Shown piece by piece: positions 8,143 through 16,403 of a stretch of DNA of 64,000 nucleotides. This DNA comes from an uncultured Oscillospiraceae bacterium (GTDB lineage Bacteria; Bacillota; Clostridia; Oscillospirales; Ruminococcaceae): the NCBI GenBank assembly GCA_934513685.1, contig CAKSWY010000003.1, positions 54,074 to 118,073 of the forward strand, in the 5' to 3' direction. Position 1 is the stretch's first letter, and the number at the start of each line of letters is the position of its first letter. Below the pieces are notes generated by a model, which worked only from the letters and a program-made list of their open reading frames with translations, had not been told where the DNA came from and ran no database searches. The translations under genes and the position numbers were made by a program.

Positions 8143-10119
8143 ATGGCAAACAAACAAGCCTACGACAACGAAAGCATTACCAGCCTGAAAGGCGCGGATC
8201 GGGTGCGCAAGCGCCCGGCCGTTATTTTCGGCTCCGACGGTATGGAGGGCTGCGCCCATTCCATTTTCGAGATCCTCTCCAACTCCATTGACGAGGCCCG
8301 GGAGGGGTACGGCGATAAGATTATTGTCACCCGCTTCAAGGACGGCAGCGTTCAGGTGGAGGACTTCGGCCGCGGTATGCCCGTGGATTACAACCAGGGC
8401 GAGGAACGGTACAACTGGGAGCTGCTGTTCTGCGAGATGTATGCAGGCGGCAAGTACACGGCCGGGGATGATAATTATGAGTTCTCCCTGGGCCTGAACG
8501 GCCTGGGCCTGTGCGCCACCCAGTACGCCAGCGCCTGGATGACCGCGGACATCTACCGGGACGGCCAGCACTACCACCTGGACTTCAAGAAGGGTGAGAA
8601 CGTGGGCGGCCTGCACAAGGAGCCTTACAAGGGCCGCCGCACCGGCAGCATCATCCGCTGGAAGCCCGACGACGAGGTGTTTACCGACATCAACGTGCCT
8701 GCGGAGTACTTCCGGGATGTGATGAAGCGCCAGGCCGTGGTCAACGCGGGCATTACGCTGATTCTGCGGGATGAAACCGGCGCCGAGCCCACCGAAGAGA
8801 CCTTCTACTATGAGAACGGCATTCAGGACTATGTGCAGGAGATCGCCGGGCTGGACGGCCTGACCCCCGTGGTGTTCTGCGAGAGCAGCGCCGTCGGCCG
8901 CGACCGGGCCGACCAGCCGGACTACAAGGTGAAGATGAGCGCGGCCTTCTGCTTTTCCAACAAGGTGCAGCTGCTGGAATACTACCACAACTCCAGCTGG
9001 CTGGAACACGGCGGCAGCCCGGACAAGGCGGTGCGATCGGCCTTTGTGAGCCAGATCAACGCCTATCTGAAGGCCAAGAACCTGTATAAAAAAGGCGAAA
9101 GCCAGATCACCTTCGCCGATGTGCAGGACTGCCTGATCTTTGTTTCCTCCAGCTTCTCCACCCGTACCAGCTACGAAAACCAGACCAAGAAGGCCATTAA
9201 CAACAAGTTTGTGGCCCAGGCCATGACGGACTTCCTCAAGCACCAGCTGGAGGTCTACTTTCTGGAAAAGCCCGAGGAGGCCCAGAAGCTCTGCCAGCAG
9301 GTGCTCATCAACAAGCAGAGCCGGGAACACGCCGAAAAGACCCGCCAGTCCATTAAGAAAACCATGTCCAGCCAGCTGGACATCGCCAACCGGGTGGCCA
9401 AATTTGTGGACTGCCGCAGCCGGGACGCCTCGGTGCGGGAGCTGTACATCGTGGAGGGCGATTCCGCCATGGGCGCGGTGAAAACCAGTCGCGATTCCGA
9501 GTTCCAGGCCATTATGCCGGTGCGCGGCAAGATCCTGAACTGCCTGAAGGCGGATTACGACCGCATTTTCAAGAGCGAGATCATCACGGACCTGATCCGC
9601 GTGATGGGCTGCGGCGTGGAGCTGGGCGGCAAAAGCAAAAAAGACCTGGCCACGTTCGACCTGGCCTCGCTTCGGTTCAACAAGGTGGTCATCTGCACCG
9701 ATGCAGACGTGGACGGCTACCAGATCCGCACCCTGATCCTCACCATGCTCTACCGGCTGGTGCCCACGCTCATCGAGAAGGGCTACGTCTACATTGCCGA
9801 AAGCCCTCTGTATGAGATCAACACCAAAAGCAAGACCTATTTTGCCTACACCGAGCAGGAAAAGGCGGGCATTCTGGCCCGCATTGAGGGCGAAAAGTAC
9901 ACCATCCAGCGCTCCAAAGGTCTGGGCGAAAACGACCCGGAGATGATGTGGCTGACCACCATGAATCCGGCCAGCCGCCGCCTGATTCAGGTGCTGCCCG
10001 CAGACGCGGAGGAGACCAGCCGGGTATTTGACCTGTTGCTGGGCGACAATCTGGCCGGGCGCAAAGAGCACATTGCCCTGCACGGAGCGGAGTATCTGGA
10101 CGATCTGGATGTGTCCTGA
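8143..10119 (+). CDS. parE: Type IIA DNA topoisomerase ATPase subunit (ParE/GyrB-like, divergent)
   Basis: 658-residue GHKL ATPase plus TOPRIM protein. Visible ATPase motifs: EILSNSIDEA, VEDFGRGMP and an atypical GLNGLGLCATQYAS where GyrB/ParE usually has GLHGVG; the QTK loop is ENQTKKA. The TOPRIM core is VEGDSAMG, RGKILN and DADVDGYQIRTL, with the acidic metal ligands kept. Ends without the extra GyrB insert of proteobacteria. Partnered 78 bp downstream with a GyrA/ParC-like subunit, so together they should form a functional heterotetramer that passes DNA duplexes. Sequence drift in the ATP lid suggests a second topoisomerase beside the genuine gyrase; decatenation (Topo IV) is the likely role. 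RBS GGAGG precedes ATG 8143. Confidence 0.85.
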   Translation: MANKQAYDNESITSLKGADRVRKRPAVIFGSDGMEGCAHSIFEILSNSIDEAREGYGDKIIVTRFKDGSVQVEDFGRGMPVDYNQGEERYNWELLFCEMYAGGKYTAGDDNYEFSLGLNGLGLCATQYASAWMTADIYRDGQHYHLDFKKGENVGGLHKEPYKGRRTGSIIRWKPDDEVFTDINVPAEYFRDVMKRQAVVNAGITLILRDETGAEPTEETFYYENGIQDYVQEIAGLDGLTPVVFCESSAVGRDRADQPDYKVKMSAAFCFSNKVQLLEYYHNSSWLEHGGSPDKAVRSAFVSQINAYLKAKNLYKKGESQITFADVQDCLIFVSSSFSTRTSYENQTKKAINNKFVAQAMTDFLKHQLEVYFLEKPEEAQKLCQQVLINKQSREHAEKTRQSIKKTMSSQLDIANRVAKFVDCRSRDASVRELYIVEGDSAMGAVKTSRDSEFQAIMPVRGKILNCLKADYDRIFKSEIITDLIRVMGCGVELGGKSKKDLATFDLASLRFNKVVICTDADVDGYQIRTLILTMLYRLVPTLIEKGYVYIAESPLYEINTKSKTYFAYTEQEKAGILARIEGEKYTIQRSKGLGENDPEMMWLTTMNPASRRLIQVLPADAEETSRVFDLLLGDNLAGRKEHIALHGAEYLDDLDVS

Positions 10120-10142
10120 CCCGGCCCGCCGACCAACCCAAT

Positions 10143-10179
10143 AAGCCCCCGCTGCACAGGACAGGCGGCCGGGGCTTTT
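10143..10179 (+). terminator. Hairpin with T-tract between the two topoisomerase genes
   Basis: AAGCCCC (10143-10149) pairs with GGGGCTT (10171-10177), with additional inner GC pairs, followed by TTTT. It may be a weak terminator or attenuator lowering expression of the downstream A-type subunit, or an mRNA stability element; no obvious new promoter follows. Confidence 0.4.
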
Positions 10180-10197
10180 ACAACGAGGCAAGGATAA

Positions 10198-12453
10198 ATG
10201 GCAAAGAAACAAACCAAAAAGGAACGGAAAAGCACCCCGGTGCGCCCGCAGCTGGGCGACGGGGTCGAGATCCTCTCGGCCGGCGTGGTGCTGCACACCC
10301 CCATTGTGGACACGCTGGAGAGCAACTACATGCCCTACGCCATGAGCGTGATCGTCTCCCGCGCCCTGCCGGAGATCGACGGCTTCAAGCCGGCCCACCG
10401 CAAGCTGCTGTACACCATGTATGAGATGGGCCTGCTGAAGGGGGCACGCACCAAAAGCGCCAACATCGTGGGCAGCACCATGCACCTGAACCCCCATGGC
10501 GATGCGGCCATTTACGACACCATGGTGCGCATGGGCCGGGGCAACGAGAGCCTGCTGGTGCCCTATGTGGACTCGAAGGGCAACTTCGGCAAGGCGTACA
10601 GCCGCGACATGGCCTGCGCCGCCAGCCGATACACCGAGGCCAAGCTGGAGCCGGTGTGCGAGGAGTTGTTCCGGGACATTGACAAGGACACCGTGGACTT
10701 TGTGCCCAACTACGACGGCAGCACCACCGAGCCGACGCTGCTGCCCGTGACCTTCCCCACCATTCTGGCCAACAACACTCTGGGCATTGCCGTGGGCATG
10801 GCCTCCAACATCTGCTCGTTCAACCTGGCTGAGCTGTGCCAGGCCACCGTGGCCCTGATGAAGGATGAGAACACCGACCTTTCGGTGCCGCTGCCCGCTC
10901 CGGATTTCTCCGGCGGCGGCCAGATTCTGTACGACGCGGCCGAGATGGAAAAGGTGTACGAGCAGGGCCGGGGCAGCATCAAGGTGCGCGCCGTGTACCG
11001 CTATGAAAAAGAGGGCAACCGCATTGAGGTGACGCAGATTCCCCCCACCACCACGGTGGAGGCCATCATGGACAAGATCGCCGATCTGGTGAAGGCCGGG
11101 CGCATCAAAGAGATTAGCGATATGCGGGACGAGACCGACCTGAACGGCCTGAAGCTGACCATCGACCTGAAGCGCGGCCAGGACCCGGACAAGCTCATGC
11201 AGAAGCTCTACCGCTCCACCCCCATGGAGGACAGCTTTGCCTGCAACTTTAACGTGCTGGTGGGCGGCCAGCCCCGGGTGATGGGCGTGCGGGAGATTCT
11301 GAAGGAGTGGGTGGCCTTCCGCACCGACTGTGTGCGCCGCCGCACCTACTTTGAACTGCAGGGCAAGCAGAAGCGCCTGCACCTGCTCAAAGGCCTGGAG
11401 GCCATTCTGCTGGACATCGACAAGGCCATCCGCATTGTGCGGGAGACCGAGGAGGACGCCGAGGTGGTGCCCAACCTGATGATCGGCTTCGGCATTGACG
11501 AAACGCAGGCCGAGTATGTGGCCGAGATCAAACTGCGCCACCTGAACCGGGAGTACATCCTCAAGCGCACCACCGAAATCGAGGACCTGGAAAAGGAGAT
11601 CGCCCGCCTGCAGGAGGTTCTGGAGAGCAAGAGCAAAATGCGCCGCATCATTGTGGACGAGCTGAACGACGTGGCCAAAAAGTACGGTCAGCCCCGGCGC
11701 AGCGAGATCATTTACGACTACGCCGAAGAGAACGAGGGCGAGGACGAGCCGGCCATGGCCAGCTATCCGGTGACGCTGTTCTTCACCCGCGAGGGCTATT
11801 TCAAAAAGATCACCCCCCAGTCTCTGCGTATGTCCGGCGAGCAGAAGCTGAAGGAAGGGGACGAGATCACCCAGCGCATCGAGGCAAAGAACGACGACTG
11901 GCTGCTGTTCTTTACCAACCAGCAGCAGGTATACAAGTGCCGTGCCGGAGATTTTGAGGACACCAAGGCCAGCGTGATGGGTGACTTTGTGCCCAGCCGC
12001 CTGGGCTTTGACGAGGGCGAAACGCCCCTATATCTGGCGGTGACCGCTGGCTATGAGGGCCACATGCTCTTCTTCTTCGAGAGCGGCAAGTGCGCCCAGG
12101 TGCCCATGGAGAGCTATGCCACCAAGCAGAACCGCAAAAAGCTGCTGAAGGCCTATTCCGCCAAGGAGCCGCTGGCCGCGCTGCTCTACCTGCCGCAGGA
12201 GAGCGAGCTGGCCATCCGCACCAGCGGCAGCCGCCTGCTGCTGGTGGGCAGCGCCCAGATCGCGGCAAAGGCCACCCGCGACAGCCAGGGCGTGGCCGTG
12301 ATCACGCTGAAGCGCAACCAGCACATTACCTGGGTCGGCCCCGCCGAGATGCTGGAGCTGGCCGACCCCCACCGCTACCGGGTGCGCACCCTGCCCGCCG
12401 CCGGGGCGCTGATCCGCGGCGAGGACACTGCCGAGCAGCTCACCCTGGGCTGA
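10198..12453 (+). CDS. parC: Type IIA DNA topoisomerase cleavage subunit (ParC/GyrA-like, divergent)
   Basis: 751-residue breakage-reunion subunit. The winged-helix segment reads LPEIDGFKPAHRKLLYTMYEMG, and the catalytic region has NPHGDAAIYDTMVRM followed by SRYTEAKLEP, in which the Tyr is the expected DNA-linking residue. At the position of the classical quinolone-resistance serine the residue is Ala (HGDAAIYD), while the downstream Asp is kept. A coiled-coil tower follows (about residues 380-480); the C-terminal part is only about 240 residues and I see no GyrA box (QRRGGKG), arguing against gyrase activity and for Topo IV-like function. Cotranscription with the ParE-like gene is probable despite an intervening hairpin. 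AAGGATAA upstream is the RBS. Confidence 0.85.
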   Translation: MAKKQTKKERKSTPVRPQLGDGVEILSAGVVLHTPIVDTLESNYMPYAMSVIVSRALPEIDGFKPAHRKLLYTMYEMGLLKGARTKSANIVGSTMHLNPHGDAAIYDTMVRMGRGNESLLVPYVDSKGNFGKAYSRDMACAASRYTEAKLEPVCEELFRDIDKDTVDFVPNYDGSTTEPTLLPVTFPTILANNTLGIAVGMASNICSFNLAELCQATVALMKDENTDLSVPLPAPDFSGGGQILYDAAEMEKVYEQGRGSIKVRAVYRYEKEGNRIEVTQIPPTTTVEAIMDKIADLVKAGRIKEISDMRDETDLNGLKLTIDLKRGQDPDKLMQKLYRSTPMEDSFACNFNVLVGGQPRVMGVREILKEWVAFRTDCVRRRTYFELQGKQKRLHLLKGLEAILLDIDKAIRIVRETEEDAEVVPNLMIGFGIDETQAEYVAEIKLRHLNREYILKRTTEIEDLEKEIARLQEVLESKSKMRRIIVDELNDVAKKYGQPRRSEIIYDYAEENEGEDEPAMASYPVTLFFTREGYFKKITPQSLRMSGEQKLKEGDEITQRIEAKNDDWLLFFTNQQQVYKCRAGDFEDTKASVMGDFVPSRLGFDEGETPLYLAVTAGYEGHMLFFFESGKCAQVPMESYATKQNRKKLLKAYSAKEPLAALLYLPQESELAIRTSGSRLLLVGSAQIAAKATRDSQGVAVITLKRNQHITWVGPAEMLELADPHRYRVRTLPAAGALIRGEDTAEQLTLG

Positions 12454-12498
12454 GAGGCAAAAACCGACGAAAAACTGCCCGGCAAGGCGAAATTGTGC

Positions 12499-12527
12499 TT
12501 GCAATTGACCCCTTGTTATGGTATGAT
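12499..12527 (+). promoter_or_regulatory. SigA-type promoter for secG
   Basis: TTGCAA (12499-12504) and TATGAT (12522-12527) with a 17-bp spacer, 44 bp before the secG start. Confidence 0.6.
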
Positions 12528-12570
12528 AACAACGCATAACGTGTATAATCAGTGGAGGAGCGTTCACACT

Positions 12571-12819
12571 ATGAATATCTTTGAGATCATCTGCGGCGGG
12601 ATTCTGGTGCTGGTGGCCCTGGCCATCATCGTGCTCACCGGCGCGCAGGAAAATAAGAGCAACGGCCTGTCTGGTGCCATCATGGGCAGCAGCGATACCA
12701 TGAGCGCCGGCCGCAGCCGCAGCAACGACGCCAAAATGGCCAAACTGACCAAGATCTGTGGCATCGTGTTTGTGGCTGTCACCCTGCTGGTCAGCGTGCT
12801 CAGCGTCCGTCTGGGCTAA
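12571..12819 (+). CDS. secG: Preprotein translocase subunit SecG
   Basis: 82-residue protein with two transmembrane helices (about residues 3-24 and 60-80) separated by a polar loop rich in Gly/Ser/Asn, the SecG architecture; the loop keeps the GLSGAIMGSSDT-like segment typical of SecG. It is the small, auxiliary subunit of the SecYEG channel and helps SecA-driven insertion. ATG 12571 follows GGAGGAG at good spacing. A strong terminator closes the gene. The next gene is rnr, matching the secG-rnr neighbourhood of Bacillus and many clostridia, which supports the assignment of this short protein. Confidence 0.88.
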   Translation: MNIFEIICGGILVLVALAIIVLTGAQENKSNGLSGAIMGSSDTMSAGRSRSNDAKMAKLTKICGIVFVAVTLLVSVLSVRLG

Positions 12820-12830
12820 ACAAAGCAAGA

Positions 12831-12857
12831 AAAGCCCGCAGTTCTGCGGGCTTTTTT
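12831..12857 (+). terminator. Intrinsic terminator after secG
   Basis: Perfect ten-base stem (AAAGCCCGCA/TGCGGGCTTT) with a four-base loop and a run of six T. Confidence 0.9.
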
Positions 12858-13038
12858 CTATATGGGCTGCCCGGCGGGGTGGCCCGAGAAACAAGTGAAA
12901 CAACGGGCGGCGATGGGGCCGCCGCGGCAAACCTGCGTTTGCCGGAATGGGAAATGTTTGCCGGGGTGCCCGGCGGTGGTGGCTGCACCCAAAGAGGAAG
13001 GATGCAGCCGGGAAGCGAAAGAGGAGAACAAGCAGATT

Positions 13039-15171
13039 ATGTCCATCAGAAGCAAGATCTTGAGAGAAGTGGAGAAGCGCCCCCGCCGCCTGCGGGATAT
13101 TCAGGAACGTGTGGGCGTGGAGCGCAAGGTGATGTGGGAGCTGAACAACCTGGTGCGCGAGGGCAAGCTGGTGCAGAAAATGGGCACCTACTACCTGCCC
13201 GGCGACCCGGCGGTGGCCCCCCCGAAGCCCGAGGACTGCATCCCCTGCACCATTGTGAAGCTGGGCCGCACCTTCGGCTTTGCCATGCGGGAGGACCTGT
13301 CCGGCGATATCTTCATCCCCGGCCGCAGCCTGAAGGGCGCCATGCCTGGCGACAAGGTGCTGGTGCACAAGTTTGACCACCCCCGTGTGGAGGGCAGCGA
13401 TGAGGGCGAGGTCGCCTACATCACCGAACAGAAGAACACCTTTGTGGGCACCGTGCGTAAGGAAGAGGGCGACGACCGTCTGTATCTGGAGCCGGATGCC
13501 TGCCCGGCCGTGAAGCTGTTCATCAAGAAGAGCGCCGACGGCGGCGTAGAGGTGGGCGAGAAGGCCGCGGTGGAGATCCTGAGCCGCGGCAGCCGCCACG
13601 AGGAGCACCGCGTGGGCGTGGCCATGCGCTTCGGCAGTGCCGACGAGGCCAAGCGCTGCGCCAAGGCCATTCTGTATGCCCATGGCCTGACCAAGCATTT
13701 CCCCGATGCCGTGAAGGCGGAAGCCGTCCAGCTGGAGGGCGCCGAGGTGCGGGAAGAGGACATGAAGGGCCGCCTGGACCTGCGCGCCCTGCCCATCTTT
13801 ACCATCGACTCGGCCTCCACCAAGGACATTGACGACGCGGTGAGCCTGGCCAAGGTGGGCGACGGCTACGAGCTGGGCGTTCACATTGCGGACGTGAGCC
13901 ACTACGTCACCCCGGACAGCGAGCTGGACAAGGAAGCCTTCCAGCGCGGCACGTCCGTGTATTACGCCGATCAGGTCATTCCCATGCTGCCGCGGCAGCT
14001 GTCCAACGGCATCTGCAGCCTGAACCCCCAGGTGGTGCGCCTGGCCTTCAGCTGCCTGATGAAGCTGGACGCCAAGGGCGATGTGCAGGATTACCGCTTT
14101 GTGAAAACCGTCATCCGCAGCCGGGTGAAGGGCGTGTACAGCGAGCTGAACAGCATTTACGACGGCACCGAGACCGCCGAGGTGCGCCAGAAGTACGAGG
14201 AGGCCGGCGTTCTGGGCCAGCTGCCCCTGCTGAAGGAGCTGTACGAACTGCGCACCGCCGCCCGCCGTGCCCGGGGCGGCATGGAGATCGAGAGCGGCGA
14301 AAGCCAGCTGGTGCTGGATGAGAACGGCGTCTGCGTGGACGTGCGGCCCCATGAGCGCGGCCTGACCGAGGCCATCATTGAGGAGTGTATGCTGCTGGCC
14401 AACCAGTGCGCCGCCAACAAGGGCCGCACCAGCCGGGTGCCCTTCGTCTACCGCACTCATCAGGCCCCCGAAGCCGAAAAGCTGGACCGCCTGAAGAACA
14501 TTCTCACCGCCTGCAACCTGAACGCCCACTTTGCGGGCGAGACCCCCACCCAGCAGGAGCTGGCCAAGCTGCTGGATGAGACCCGCGGCACCCCGCTGGA
14601 GCGCTGTGTGCACACCAGCATTCTGCGCAGCATGGGCAAGGCCAAGTATGAGCCGGACCCCAAGGGCCATTTTGGCCTGGCGCTGAGCGACTACACCCAC
14701 TTCACCAGCCCCATCCGCCGCTACCCCGACCTGGCCATTCACCGCATTCTCAGCGACCTGGTGGCCGGGGAAGAGCCGGAGCTGCTGACCCGCCGCTATG
14801 AGACCTTTGCGGCCGAGGCCTGCACCCAGGCCAGCGCCCGCGAAGTGGAAGCCCTGCACGTGGAGCGCAGCACCGAGGATTGCTACAAGGCCGAGTTCAT
14901 GCGCAGCAAGCTGGGCCAGGTGTTCACGGGCGTGGTGTCCGGCGTGGCGCCCCACGGCATTTATGTGGAGCTGCCCAACACCGTGGAAGGTCTGGTGCAT
15001 GTGAGCCACCTGTGTGAGGACAAGCCCGAGCTGATCGAGGGTATGCGCTTTGCAGACCCCCGTACCGGCAAGAGCTGGAGCCTGGGCGACGAGGTGCGTG
15101 TGCAGGTGGCCAAGACCGACGTGGCCCTGGGCAAGATCGACTTCATTCTGGCAGGCGAGAGCAACGAGTAA
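13039..15171 (+). CDS. rnr: Ribonuclease R
   Basis: 710-residue 3'-5' exoribonuclease of the RNase II/R family. An N-terminal winged-helix segment (about residues 1-55, RLRDIQERVGVERKVMWELN) precedes cold-shock domains, the RNB catalytic domain beginning around residue 255 (FTIDSASTKDIDDAVS with the metal-binding Asp cluster) and including HFTSPIRRYPDL, and a C-terminal S1 domain (about 625-705). It degrades structured RNA and participates in tmRNA-linked decay and rRNA turnover. The start at ATG 13039 follows GAGGAG; an upstream in-frame extension of about 59 residues lacks family resemblance and is excluded. The gene follows secG as in Bacillus, but smpB is not next. Confidence 0.94.
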   Translation: MSIRSKILREVEKRPRRLRDIQERVGVERKVMWELNNLVREGKLVQKMGTYYLPGDPAVAPPKPEDCIPCTIVKLGRTFGFAMREDLSGDIFIPGRSLKGAMPGDKVLVHKFDHPRVEGSDEGEVAYITEQKNTFVGTVRKEEGDDRLYLEPDACPAVKLFIKKSADGGVEVGEKAAVEILSRGSRHEEHRVGVAMRFGSADEAKRCAKAILYAHGLTKHFPDAVKAEAVQLEGAEVREEDMKGRLDLRALPIFTIDSASTKDIDDAVSLAKVGDGYELGVHIADVSHYVTPDSELDKEAFQRGTSVYYADQVIPMLPRQLSNGICSLNPQVVRLAFSCLMKLDAKGDVQDYRFVKTVIRSRVKGVYSELNSIYDGTETAEVRQKYEEAGVLGQLPLLKELYELRTAARRARGGMEIESGESQLVLDENGVCVDVRPHERGLTEAIIEECMLLANQCAANKGRTSRVPFVYRTHQAPEAEKLDRLKNILTACNLNAHFAGETPTQQELAKLLDETRGTPLERCVHTSILRSMGKAKYEPDPKGHFGLALSDYTHFTSPIRRYPDLAIHRILSDLVAGEEPELLTRRYETFAAEACTQASAREVEALHVERSTEDCYKAEFMRSKLGQVFTGVVSGVAPHGIYVELPNTVEGLVHVSHLCEDKPELIEGMRFADPRTGKSWSLGDEVRVQVAKTDVALGKIDFILAGESNE

Positions 15172-15259
15172 GCGCCGGACGAAGGCTTGAACAAATGGGC
15201 CTTTTTGCGGCGTTTGCCCTGATTGCCAGGAATTACCCGGAATTGCGAATAAGATAAGG

Positions 15260-15303
15260 CTGTCCGACTTCTCCAAACGGGAGAGGCCGGGCAGACTTTT
15301 TTT
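15260..15303 (+). terminator. Intrinsic terminator after rnr
   Basis: CTGTCCGACTTCTCC (15260-15274) pairs, with G-U wobbles, with GAGAGGCCGGGCAG (15281-15294), followed by a run of seven T from 15297. Confidence 0.75.
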
Positions 15304-15375
15304 GTGTGCGGGGCATACCGGCGCCGCGGGCGGCATATGCATGGGAAAAACACATTGAAGGAGTGGGAAAGCCCA

Positions 15376-15627
15376 ATGAAGTTTGCTGCCCTGAAACGTC
15401 CCCGCCGGGACGAGCCGCTGGACCCGGAACTGGAGCGCTACCGCCCGACGCTGGAACAGGAACTGCGGGACTGCCTGGCCGAGATGCGCCGCAACCAGCT
15501 GCTGTTTGACCTGGAAACCGAGCCGGAACTGGTGGAACAGCGCATTTATGAGCGCAGCGCCCTGCTGTGCCGCTACCGCTACTTACAGCGCAAGGCCCGC
15601 GCCCTGGGGCTGCGGGCCATTCTGTGA
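15376..15627 (+). CDS. yaaL: YaaL-family (DUF2508) small protein
   Basis: 83-residue, charged, helical protein with PTLEQELRDCLAEMRRNQLLFDLETEPELVEQRIYERSALLCRYRYLQRKARALG. The pattern of an N-terminal acidic/hydrophobic helix followed by YE-rich and YR/YL-rich helices matches the DUF2508/YaaL family, whose biochemical role is unknown. The next gene, overlapping by 4 bp, is BofA-like; yaaL-bofA adjacency is characteristic of Bacillus and clostridia and is the main support. ATG 15376 follows AAGGAG (15358-15363) at 12 bp; longer starts upstream overlap the terminator of rnr and are rejected. Confidence 0.75.
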   Translation: MKFAALKRPRRDEPLDPELERYRPTLEQELRDCLAEMRRNQLLFDLETEPELVEQRIYERSALLCRYRYLQRKARALGLRAIL

Positions 15628-15884
15628 ACGGGATGTGGATGGCTTTGGCGGCGGTGGGGCTGGTATGTGTGGCCTGGGCCGCCAGCCGCCAGAGCCACCC
15701 GGCGACACGGGTGCTGGCCGGGGCCTTCTGCGGGCTGGGGGCGCTGGGGGCGGTGAACCTGCTGGGCAGCTACACTGGCGTAACGCTGGCGCTGAACTAT
15801 GCCGCCGCCTATGCAAGCGTGGTGCTGGGCGCGCCGGGGGTGATCACCCTGCTGGTGCTGCGGGTGGTGCTGGGGCTTGCATAA
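15624..15884 (+). CDS. bofA: BofA-like pro-sigmaK processing inhibitor family membrane protein
   Basis: About 86 residues, two or three hydrophobic helices, ending in ALNYAAAYASVVLGAPGVITLLVLRVVLGLA; the LGAPGVITLL-type C-terminus matches the BofA family, integral membrane proteins that in Bacillus hold the SpoIVFB protease inactive until engulfment is complete. The GTG at 15624 overlaps the yaaL stop and implies translational coupling; ATG codons at 15633 and 15639 are alternatives. In a lineage where many members do not visibly sporulate this may be a relic or a remnant of a sporulation programme. Nothing else sporulation-specific is in the window. Confidence 0.72.
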   Translation: MNGMWMALAAVGLVCVAWAASRQSHPATRVLAGAFCGLGALGAVNLLGSYTGVTLALNYAAAYASVVLGAPGVITLLVLRVVLGLA

Positions 15885-15889
15885 AGAAA

Positions 15890-15918
15890 AAGGACCTGCT
15901 CATGGGCAGGCCCTTTTT
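15890..15918 (+). terminator. Terminator after bofA
   Basis: AAGGACCTGC and GCAGGCCCTT form a hairpin with one internal mismatch, followed by five T. Confidence 0.7.
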
Positions 15919-15957
15919 GCGTGCAGAAAATTCTTTGGGGAAATTTTAACTCTCCTC

Positions 15958-15986
15958 TTGCAAAACGGCTGGGTTGGTGGTATGGT
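15958..15986 (+). promoter_or_regulatory. Promoter of the gntR-ABC operon
   Basis: TTGCAA (15958-15963) and TATGGT (15981-15986) with a 17-bp spacer, directly upstream of and overlapping the palindrome at 15983-16008. Confidence 0.65.
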
Positions 15987-16008
15987 TAGTTACATAAGTA
16001 ATGAACCA
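15983..16008 (+). promoter_or_regulatory. Palindromic operator, probably for the GntR regulator
   Basis: TGGTTAGTTAC (15983-15993) and GTAATGAACCA (15998-16008) are inverted copies (9 of 11 positions match) around ATAA. The element overlaps the -10 hexamer and start region of the gntR promoter, the usual place for an autorepressor site of YtrA-type GntR proteins. Confidence 0.7.
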
Positions 16009-16025
16009 ATAAGGGGGGCGCGGAC

Positions 16026-16403
16026 GTGAACGAAACCTTGAGCGATCAGGGGGCGATTTACCTTCAAATCGCCCATATGATCGAGGATGACATTCTGCGG
16101 GGGATTTACCGGGAGGAAGAGCAGGTGCCCAGCACCAACGAACTGGCGCGGGCGCTGCGGATCAACCCGGCCACCGCGGCCAAGGGAATCAACCTGCTGG
16201 TGGAGCAGGGCATTCTGTACAAGCGGCGGGGCATCGGCATGTTTGTGGCGCCGGGAGCTGGGCAGGCCGTGCGGGCCAGCCGCCAGGCCGCCTTTTACAA
16301 GCGCTTTGTGTGCCCCATGGTAAAAGAAGCCGCCGGCCTGGGGCTGACGGTGCAGCAGCTGAATGAGATGGTGGCCCGTGCCGCCGAGGAGGTAAAGCAA
16401 TGA
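16026..16403 (+). CDS. GntR-family (YtrA-like) transcriptional regulator
   Basis: 125 residues: an N-terminal winged helix-turn-helix (about 10-78) with IYLQIAHMIEDDILRGIY, VPSTNELARALRINPATAAKG and LLVEQGILYKRRGIGMFV, followed by only about 45 residues of helical tail. The short effector-free tail is the hallmark of the YtrA subfamily, which usually controls adjacent ABC transporters. GTG start at 16026 after GGGGGG. Its stop overlaps the ABC ATPase start (ATGA), so all four genes should form one operon controlled by the palindrome at 15983-16008. In Bacillus the YtrA homologue responds to cell-wall antibiotics; ligand here unknown. Confidence 0.9.
   Translation: MNETLSDQGAIYLQIAHMIEDDILRGIYREEEQVPSTNELARALRINPATAAKGINLLVEQGILYKRRGIGMFVAPGAGQAVRASRQAAFYKRFVCPMVKEAAGLGLTVQQLNEMVARAAEEVKQ

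Noticed and set aside
15506..15949. 147-residue plus-strand frame overlapping yaaL and bofA
   Set aside because: Different frame of the yaaL and bofA genes, Gly/Arg-rich, extends past the bofA terminator.
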